This document shows, one piece after another, positions 20,562-64,000 of a stretch of 64,000 nucleotides of DNA. The number at the start of each line of letters is the position of its first letter. The stretch's first letter is position 1. A program made the translations under genes and the position numbers. The stretch is from contig NC_088110.1 of NCBI RefSeq assembly GCF_036370855.1, forward strand, positions 24,304,001 to 24,368,000, read 5' to 3'. Source of the DNA: Dromaius novaehollandiae. Lineage: Eukaryota; Chordata; Aves; Casuariiformes; Dromaiidae. Under the pieces are notes generated by a model that had not been told where the DNA came from, searched no databases, and worked only from the letters and a program-made list of their open reading frames with translations.

Positions 20562-23383
20562 CTGCGAAGAGAGCAGAAGCTGTTACGCTCAGTCCCCCTC
20601 AAAGGGCTTCACCGTGCAACAGGCGGCTTAGCCTCCAGCAGAGAACTTGGTAAAGGAGCCTGACAGCCTCTGGGTCACGCGGAAGGGCTGCAGGGCGACC
20701 GCAGCTCTGCCTTGCCTCTGCCTGCCTGGGACCCCCGGCTCAAGGCAGCAGCAGGGAAAGCCCTTGTTCCAGCAGCAGCCGGCCGGCGCGGCGCGCACGG
20801 CTACTCACCCGGAGCCCCCGCGGGTTCAGCACCTTGGGGTTGCGGGAGAAATGCAGGTGGAGGCTCCCGTCGTCACTCACGCTCACCGCAACCTTCTTCA
20901 GAGTCTTGTTACCGCAGTGAGGACAGAAAACCTTGGTCATGTCAGAAGTTGTTCTGCAGGACAGAGGGATTTACTATCCCTGGGCTGCGGAACACGGGCT
21001 TAGCCCGCAGGAGCTAAGGCTCGTCCGGCCGTGTGAGCCAGGCTGAAGCCCTGGAGGGCTCCTGCTAGGGAGGAGCGGTGCTTCTCTGCGTGCAGCACTC
21101 ACTTGAAGCAGCCGTGGCAGCGGAGGATGTGGCTCCTGGCCTGGCGGATCAGCATGCCGTTCACGGCCAGCACGTGGAGCCCCATCTGCAGCAGCACGTT
21201 CTGCAACGATGAGGGAGAAACGGGGCGCTGTGAGGTGGGACTGCCAAGCTCTGTAACCCGGGCCTGGCTGCCCAGGCAGCGAGAAGCCATCAGAAGCAAA
21301 GCAAACAGGCTCTGCAGAGGCCTCTGCTAGAGACAGAACTAGCTGTTTTTAACAAGGGCGCTGACACAAAGCGGGTCTTATCCTGTCCCGGGGATTCAGC
21401 AGCGCGTTCCTCTGCGGCAAGCGTCTGCGTGCTGGTTTAGCCAGCCCAGAGGTTTGAGGAAGCCAGGAACCTGCTGCTCCAGCCACCAGCGCCAGCCCCC
21501 GTCAGCCACCCGTCCCAGCAGGGCAGGAAGGGCACCAACAGGGTCCGGGAGAGCTGGAGGCTGCAGCCTGCCCTGCACAGCAGCTGCCAGCACCCACCTG
21601 CATGGCGAAGTCGGTGGTGACGCAGCCGACCTGCACGCCAGCGGGAGCGGTGTCACAGTGCCCTGTGTCCTGCTGGACCTGCTTAATGTTGCTGGGCGTT
21701 ATCCAACCTTCGTCATCGCTCTCCTCCTCACCTTCGTCTTCCTCAGCACTGTCCCCGTTCTCTGGGCTCGGGTGCTCCTCAGCCGCCCCGGGGCTGATGG
21801 AGACGGTGTGAGCGTTCTGGGGGGGGAGAGACTGTCAGGCGGGGCCCACGCAGCGCCCCCCCAGCCAGGCCGCCTGCGGGGAGGCGTCAAGCAGAGGGGT
21901 CGGGAAAAGCTGGCCAGAAACCGGGGGAGAAAGCAGAGAGGGGCACGGACACCCCAGGTCTCACCAGCAGCTCCTGCAAGTCCTCCTCGATGCTGGGCAG
22001 GGGGGTTCTCCAGTAGAGGAAGGAGCTGAATTCGGGGGTCTCAGCCAGGGCCGGGCTCCTCTCAGGGCTGGGCAGATGCTGCCCTTTTCCTGGGCGCTTG
22101 TGCTACAGCGGGACACAGGACAGGGGGTCCCTTGCCTGCCACCTGCCCGAGGGCTCTGCAGGGCCGTGTCCTTGTCCCCTGGAGGGCCCCATCCCTGCCC
22201 CTGACCTCAGAGGGCTGCAAACCTGTCCCTGTCCCTCACCCTGGAGCATCGTGTCCCTGTCCCTTACCTTGCAGGGCAGGTGGAAGCCAGCGAGGTGCAG
22301 GGGGGCCTCGGGGTGCTGCGGGGTCGAGCTGAGCCTCACCTGGGGAGGGAGCGCGGCGGGTCGGCGGGGCTGGGCCTTGCCACGGCGCTGCAGGCAGCCC
22401 CATCCCCGGCCCATCCCTACCTTGTCCTCGGGCTCCCGCCGGAGCCGGTCGGGGCCGACGGTCTCGGCCTCCAGCTGGTAGGTGAGGGCGAGCACCTGCA
22501 GGTCGGTGGCCGAGAGACTCGGGTAGTCGCCGGTCTTCTTGGAAAAGTCGGTCACTGCGGAGAGACGGCCGGGGTGGCGGGGTCAGGTCGGGATGGGGCT
22601 GCGGCAGCAGTGGGTCTGGGCCGGGGGCGGTGGGGGGACTGGGACAGTGTTTGCCTGGTGCAATGAGGGGAACCGGGATCGGGTCTAGCAGAGTGGAGAG
22701 ACACTGGGATTGGGGTGGGAGACACCGGGATTGGGCCCGGGGGGGGGCGGGAAGAAGGGGGGACACCGGGATCGGGGCCCGGGGGGGGGCGGGAAGAAGG
22801 GGGGACACCGGGATCGGGGCCCGGGGGGGGGCGGGAAGAAGGGGGGACACCGGGATCGGGGCCCGGGGGGGGGCGGGAAGAAGGGGGGACACCGGGATCG
22901 GGGCCCGGGGGGGGGGGGCGGGAAGAAGGGGGGACACCGGGATCGGGGCCCGGTGGGGGGCGGGAAGAAGGGGGGACACCGGGATCGGGGCCCGGGGGTG
23001 GGGCGGGAAACACCAGGATCGGGGCCCCGTGGGCAGGGGAAGAAGGGGGGACACCGGGATCGGGGCCCCGGGGGGCGGGCGGACCCCGGGGCCGGGCCGG
23101 GGCTCACCGAGCCGCACGTAGTCGGGCCGCGGGCGGCGGAAGCGGAGCTCGTAGGGCAGCGCGGCCAGGCGCCGCCGCGTCGGCTTGTCGCGGATCTCGG
23201 CCACCACCTCGGGCACGGTGTACACGCTCTGCGCGATGTCCTGCGGGCGCAGCGCCGTCAGCCCCGGCCCCGCCGCCCCGCTCCCCCCGGCCCGGCCCGG
23301 CCCCGCCGCCCGCCCGCTACCTGCAGCGGCGCCGCGCGGAGGAAGGCGCCGGCATCAGCCACGACGTGCGCCACGCGCGCCAT
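20292..23383 (-). CDS. NOB1: NOB1, 18S rRNA 3'-end endonuclease, complete
   Basis: RNA-binding protein NOB1, the PIN-domain endonuclease that cuts the 3' end of 18S rRNA in cytoplasmic pre-40S particles. Nine coding exons, 5' to 3' on the minus strand: 23321-23383, 23108-23240, 22421-22554, 22268-22339, 21965-22102, 21598-21816, 21103-21200, 20809-20953, 20292-20561. They sum to 1272 bp (423 aa plus stop), close to the 412 aa I recall for human, and all phases agree. The PIN domain begins HVVADAGAFLR, with acidic residues Asp10, Glu36 and Asp83 (in SATD) at the expected places. A central acidic Glu/Asp-rich linker is followed by WITPSNIKQ. The zinc ribbon uses Cys281, Cys284, Cys296 and Cys299 (CHGC...CPHC). 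The tail is basic, ending KKFVKRR. The ATG has a good context (A at -3, G at +4). It is transcribed head to head with WWP2. Confidence 0.97.
20809..20953 (-). CDS. NOB1: NOB1 exon 8, second half of zinc ribbon
   Basis: 145 bp. Completes a split Lys codon, then reads TTSDMTKVFCPHCGNKTLKK with the second CxxC pair, and ends NPRGLR. Donor GTGAGT. Confidence 0.95.
21103..21200 (-). CDS. NOB1: NOB1 exon 7, first half of zinc ribbon
   Basis: 98 bp, NVLLQMGLHVLAVNGMLIRQ then RCHGCF with the first CxxC pair. Nearly identical to the human block I recall. Confidence 0.95.
21201..21597 (-). other. NOB1: NOB1 intron 6
   Basis: 397-bp GC-rich intron with canonical ends (GTGGGT donor, TTGCAG acceptor). 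Nothing else seen. Confidence 0.85.
21598..21816 (-). CDS. NOB1: NOB1 exon 6, acidic linker
   Basis: 219 bp (73 codons). Acidic stretch of alternating Glu/Asp, then GWITPSNIKQ and the conserved end VGCVTTDFAMQ. Confidence 0.94.
21965..22102 (-). CDS. NOB1: NOB1 exon 5
   Basis: 138 bp (46 codons). Poorly conserved start, then FSSFLYWRTPLPSI and DLQELL, matching the human FSSFMFWRNPLPNI segment. Acceptor CTGTAG, donor GTGAGA. Confidence 0.92.
22268..22339 (-). CDS. NOB1: NOB1 exon 4
   Basis: 72 bp (24 codons), VRLSSTPQHPEAPLHLAGFH, followed by LPCK. Donor GTAAGG, acceptor CCCCAG. Confidence 0.93.
22421..22554 (-). CDS. NOB1: NOB1 exon 3, PIN domain
   Basis: 134 bp. Completes a split Val codon and reads TDFSKKTGDYPSLSATDLQV through ALTYQLEAE, including the PIN-domain acidic residue in SATD. 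Confidence 0.95.
22555..23107 (-). other. NOB1: NOB1 intron 2
   Basis: 553-bp intron, most of it occupied by a 42-bp minisatellite. Donor GTGAGC just below 23108 and acceptor CCGCAG above 22554 are canonical. Reading through from exon 2 meets no stop in this intron. Confidence 0.9.
22700..23087. repeat. G-rich 42-bp minisatellite
   Basis: About 7-9 head-to-tail units containing GGGACACCGGGATCGGGGCC followed by G7-G12 and CGGGAAGAAG. The GGGAAGAAG core begins at 22749, 22791, 22833, 22875, 22920 and 22962. Spacing is 42, 42, 42, 45 and 42, and the outer copies are more diverged. The plus strand has repeated runs of 3 or more G, so G-quadruplex formation is plausible; the NOB1 sense strand is C-rich. 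The unit length is divisible by 3 and has no stop in most frames, which produces several false open frames. Confidence 0.95.
23108..23240 (-). CDS. NOB1: NOB1 exon 2, PIN domain
   Basis: 133 bp, reading DIAQSVYTVPEVVAEIRDKP and ending RPDYVRL plus one base of the next Val codon. Contains Glu36 of the PIN active site. Confidence 0.95.
23321..23383 (-). CDS. NOB1: NOB1 exon 1, start codon
   Basis: 63 bp, 21 codons: MARVAHVVADAGAFLRAAPL then Q, equal in length to human exon 1. ATG at 23381-23383 on the minus strand. Asp10 is the first PIN-domain acidic residue. Confidence 0.95.
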
Positions 23384-23600
23384 GTTCGCCGATGGCCCCT
23401 GCGGCGCCCCGTACCGCCCCGCGGCCCCCTGGGAGCTGCAGTCCGCGCGGGGCACGCCGGGAGCCGCCCGGCCACGCCGCCGGCCCGCGTGACTCGCTTC
23501 CGGGCCGCGCGGGTCAGGTGACGAGCGCGGGTCACATGACGGCGGTTCCTGGAGCCGGAAGTGGGAGCGCAGCGGCCGCCGGTAACGGGGGCGGTGGGAC
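23384..23600. promoter_or_regulatory. bidirectional NOB1/WWP2 CpG-island promoter
   Basis: Very CpG-dense interval between the NOB1 start codon and the probable WWP2 exon 1, without a TATA box. It carries two opposite ETS-type sites (CCGGAAGT at 23555-23562 on plus; CCGGAAGC on minus, about 23496-23503). Two E-box-like inverted repeats, GTCAGGTGAC and GTCACATGAC, lie at about 23512-23540. ETS sites in a TATA-less island are typical of bidirectional housekeeping promoters. Exact start sites are inferred. Confidence 0.75.
23541..23581 (+). other. WWP2: probable WWP2 non-coding exon 1 (end only)
   Basis: Mammalian WWP2 has a non-coding first exon head to head with NOB1. The sequence GCCGCCG|GTAACG offers a donor at 23582 just after the ETS site, so an untranslated exon ending near 23581 is plausible. 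The start coordinate is a guess and other GT sites in this GC-rich stretch could be used instead. Confidence 0.35.
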
Positions 23601-26600
23601 GGGGCGGGACGGGACCGGGACGGGACCGGGACCGGGACCGGAAACGTGTCTGCCCAGCGCTGCTCTGCTGCGCCGAGGGTGGCTTGGCTCGGCCCGCTCC
23701 AGTGTCCCCCGCGGGCCCCGCCCGGTGTCCCGGGGCGCTGCCGGGGCCGCCGGCGGGCAGGGCCGTGGGGAGGTGCCCGCCCGTCCTGGGGGCCCCGGTC
23801 CTGGTCCCCGTGGAGGCGGCTGGGGCCCCCGCCTGTGCCCGAGCCCCTCACGCCCCGCGGGGTCTCCCGCTGCCCCGGGGACGCCGTGAGAGGCGAGGGG
23901 GGAGTCACTTCTTTAGCGAAGGGACCGAGCCGGAGGCGCGAGGGCTGCCCGGTGCTCCTGGGGCGGGGGGAGACGCGGGAAGGGCTGCGGACGTGCCCCA
24001 GGGAGAAGGGTGCGAGCGGGGAGCAGGACGTGTGAGAGCGGAGAAGGTCGAGCCGTGAGGAAAGTCGTGCCTGGAAGGGGAGGGAATGCTGCAAAACGGA
24101 GACTTTTGGCAGCTGAGAGGTGGTTGTGTGGCAAGGGAAATCGAGCAATGGTGCGAAACCAGGAGAAGAGAAAGCGGGAAACAGAGTGAAGGTTTAAAAA
24201 CAAACAAACTGAAAAAAAAATCTGAAAAAAGGAAGTACAGCCCAATGGCCTGACTATTCACCATTGCTGGGGGCAGGCGGTGGCCCGTGGCTCAGCCGGT
24301 CGTGAGGAGGGGAAGCCGGTGGCAGCAGTGCTCCAGTGCACGAGGGCGGTGATGGGATGGCACGTGCGGCACCGGCTGGGAAGGGGATGCCGAGCGGTTC
24401 CTGCCCTCCCGAGCTCTGGCGGAGCTGGCCGAGGGCCTGCCGGGTGCCGGGGCGAGCTGGCTCCGGAAGGGCTGCTGTGCGATTCGCAGTGGGGAGAGCA
24501 GGAGCAGAGCCTGCATTTGTGAGAGGGGAACGGGGCTCCAGAGCCCTGCTGGAAGGGAGCGAGCCCTGGGTAACAACAACTTTTGGGGTCAGATCACTAA
24601 TATTTGTGTAAGAAGCGTGCTGCAGGGCAAGCTCGCGGGTCCGTCTCACCCAGTATCTGGTCGCAGACCGTGGCCGCAGGAGATGCTGTTTAGGAAGGGC
24701 ATGCGAGCCTGGCCGCTTTCTGTGGTCCCTGTTAATGGCACTAATGAAATAAGCTGGTAATGCAGAGGTGGGGACTCGCAGCAAACACGAGGAATAACAG
24801 TGTCCTAAGGGAAGGACAGGGTGATCTGTGGGCAGAATAATTGGAGTAGGAGTAACTGTAATAATAGCAAATGCAATTAGCTTTGTAAGAAGACCTCCTT
24901 CCCTAAGTAAATTCTTATCCGTTGGGAGCGAGGGGGAAGGGATAGGTGTGTGTTAGCAAGCTTTGACCCACCGCTCTGATAGAGCCAAGGTGGTGATGGG
25001 GTGGCATGGGGAGGGGGATGGAGAGAAGACCCTGTTTTACAAGAGGAGATTTGAAAAGGAGCTGGCGGTGCCTGCCATGGTGAAGCAAGGGCCTGGCTTT
25101 GGCTGCCCGCGCTGGCCCCAGGGGCCCTTGGCTGTGGGGGCTGCTCCAGCAGGCGCTTGGGGAGCCTTTGCAGCGTGAAGGGGGCAGTGGTTGGGCGTGG
25201 AGGGGATGGGGAAGGAAAGGGACTCCCGTGCGGCAGAGAGCTGGAATTGGAGATGTGCTTTTTTCCCTTTTTGTACTACTTTTTCCTGAGGGCTCCTGAT
25301 CCGGGAGGATGTAGGAGGGAGAGGCTGGCAGGGGCTTGAATCCAGAGCTGGTCGGGGGTGTGCTTTTGGCTTTGCAGGATTGGGAGGGGGGTTAGGTTTA
25401 ACTCAGTCCGAGCTCTCGCTGCTGCTCTAGGCAACAGAACTGACTCTTGTGCTCACATCTGCCTGGGGAATGGGCAGCGAGTGCCTCCGTGTGTCCTGTC
25501 GTCGGGTGCTTACGTGGGCATGTGGTCTGTGACCTTGGAATTTACTGCAGGCGCCGCTTCTCTGCCACAGGGCTGTGTTAGTCTGCGCTCAGCGGGTCCT
25601 TCCCGCTCTTCTGCCTGTGCAGTGCAGAGGGGGTGACTGCTGTCTGCAGGCTCAGGAAGACGATGGGAATCAATAGCCTGCTCTGTTGGGCCCAAACCAA
25701 ACAACTCGTGCTTGTGCGTGATGTGTGACTGTGTGCTTTTGCTTCCTTGTCAGTCGTTTCGGCAGAGGCTCAGCCGCGTGTTTTGCCGGTGTCCCTGGCC
25801 GTCCCAAGGGGTCGGGGCCTCGCGCCCGTCCTGCCCGGCCGCGCTCTGCCAGCTCCCCTGCCCCGGCGGGCGTCTCGGAGGCGAGGTGCTGTGGCTGCGG
25901 TGACGGGAACGCGGTCCCTGAGAGAGCGAGGAATTGGCGAGTGCTTGGGAAGCTGGAGGCCTGGCCTGGGTTTCCCACACTGCAGCGTGATCCTTTCCAG
26001 CGGCTGAGGCAGCTGTGGTCCCGGTCCCTTCTCTGCTGCTGCTCTGCGGTGTTTTAGGGTGGATTGGACCCATTTTTCTGTGGAATTTTGCCACCTGGAA
26101 AAGACCTGGCCTGTCCTCAAGGGACTGGAGCTTCCTCTCTTCTACCGCAGTGTTCCTGTCTTGCTCGCTCCGAAGGATCCTTTGCGCTGTGGCCATGCAG
26201 GCTGCTCGTGGACCGGCGTTGCTGCTCGGCAGCACGGAGCAGGCACCGTGCTTCGGAGGCTGCTCTGTCCTTGTGCTGGTTGTGATCAGCAGTGACCTTT
26301 GGATCGTGGAGCTGGAGCTGCTCCAGCCCACAGAGCGCCTGTGGGGTGTTGTCCCGCTGGGATCTCCGGGCCGGCCCGGCTCTCTTCAGGCCTTGCGGGC
26401 GCTGCTGAGAGGAGTCTCTCTGTCGGGCACAGCTTTACTTCCACCTGTGGTACATAGTTAAAGTTTAACAGGAGCGAGAAGGACCCTGTGTTTATTAGCC
26501 ATCTGCGTGTGTGCCGAGGGTGTCCCAGGCTGTCTGTGAGGCCTCCCGGGCTGGCATCGGTGTGGTGCTGACATGGCGGTAAAGCCTTCGGATGTGCCGA

Positions 26601-26856
26601 GGAGGAACCGGCCCCCTCCCAGCGCTCCGTGAGCAACTGGCAGCACCGAGGGTGTCTGCAAACCTTCTCGGTGTGGTGCTTCCCGGTGTGCGCTGCCGCT
26701 GCTCCTCACTGAACCCCCGTGCCGCGTGGGTCACTCGTCCTAATACAGCGGCCACGGCGAGGCCCGGAGCAGCCCTGGCCCTGGGGCCCCGCGCAGCCTC
26801 GGCTTCCTCCCTGCGACGGCGGAGGTGCTGAGGCGTCTCGTGTCTCTGCTTTCCAG
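23582..26856 (+). other. WWP2: WWP2 intron 1
   Basis: About 3.3 kb. The first 500 bases belong to the CpG island, the rest is moderately GC-rich. No transposon or RNA gene recognised. Acceptor TCTCTGCTTTCCAG ends at 26856. Confidence 0.6.
23596..23641. repeat. GGGAC-type short tandem repeat
   Basis: Repeats of GGGAC and GGGACC in the first WWP2 intron at the edge of the CpG island. Confidence 0.8.
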
Positions 26857-26871
26857 CCCGGTGGTGATGAC

Positions 26872-64000
<37,129 letters not shown>

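Noticed and set aside
22236..23225. 329-codon minus-strand open frame rich in Pro-Arg repeats
   Set aside because: It starts inside NOB1 exon 2 and runs through the minisatellite intron; the real gene is spliced. The repeats have no stop codons in most frames.
22630..23521. Gly/Arg-rich plus-strand open frames of 163-268 codons
   Set aside because: Translations of the 42-bp minisatellite in other frames; three overlapping versions exist at once.

Overview
The window is vertebrate nuclear DNA, most probably from a bird and most probably a GC-rich microchromosome-like block. Reasons: three spliced vertebrate genes in the order NFAT5 > NOB1 < WWP2 >, which is the human 16q22 neighbourhood; compact introns; almost no interspersed repeats; one decayed CR1-type LINE reverse transcriptase, the usual avian/reptilian LINE; and no mammalian SINEs. 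The species call is inference. The gene calls rest on translated exons whose splice phases agree.

Layout. Bases 1-7079 (+) carry the last three coding exons of NFAT5, the tonicity-responsive Rel-family transcription factor, including its giant Gln-rich exon. An intron 8 nt after the stop codon leads to a long, AT-rich 3'UTR exon starting at 8033, probably ending near 13475. Bases 13476-19930 are intergenic: the mammalian neighbour NQO1 is not seen there, but there are an orphan CpG-rich island and one exon-like segment. Bases 20292-23383 (-) hold complete NOB1 (9 coding exons, 423 aa), the PIN-domain nuclease that matures 18S rRNA. Its intron 2 contains a G-rich 42-bp minisatellite. A shared CpG-island promoter near 23384-23600 separates NOB1 from WWP2. 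From there to the end (+) runs WWP2, a NEDD4-family HECT E3 ubiquitin ligase: a probable non-coding exon 1, then 12 coding exons for the C2 domain, linker and four WW domains (485 codons). The HECT domain lies beyond the window.

The three genes do not form an operon. NOB1 and WWP2 share a head-to-head promoter. NFAT5 and NOB1 converge tail to tail. Very long open frames in the GC-rich stretches (17.4-20 kb, 22.2-24 kb, 58.4-63.5 kb) overlap each other in several frames and are products of low stop-codon density, not genes. The most interesting non-genic signals are two strong CpG islands inside WWP2 introns 10 and 11, the minisatellite in NOB1 intron 2, the decayed CR1 copy, and the gap where NQO1 would be expected.
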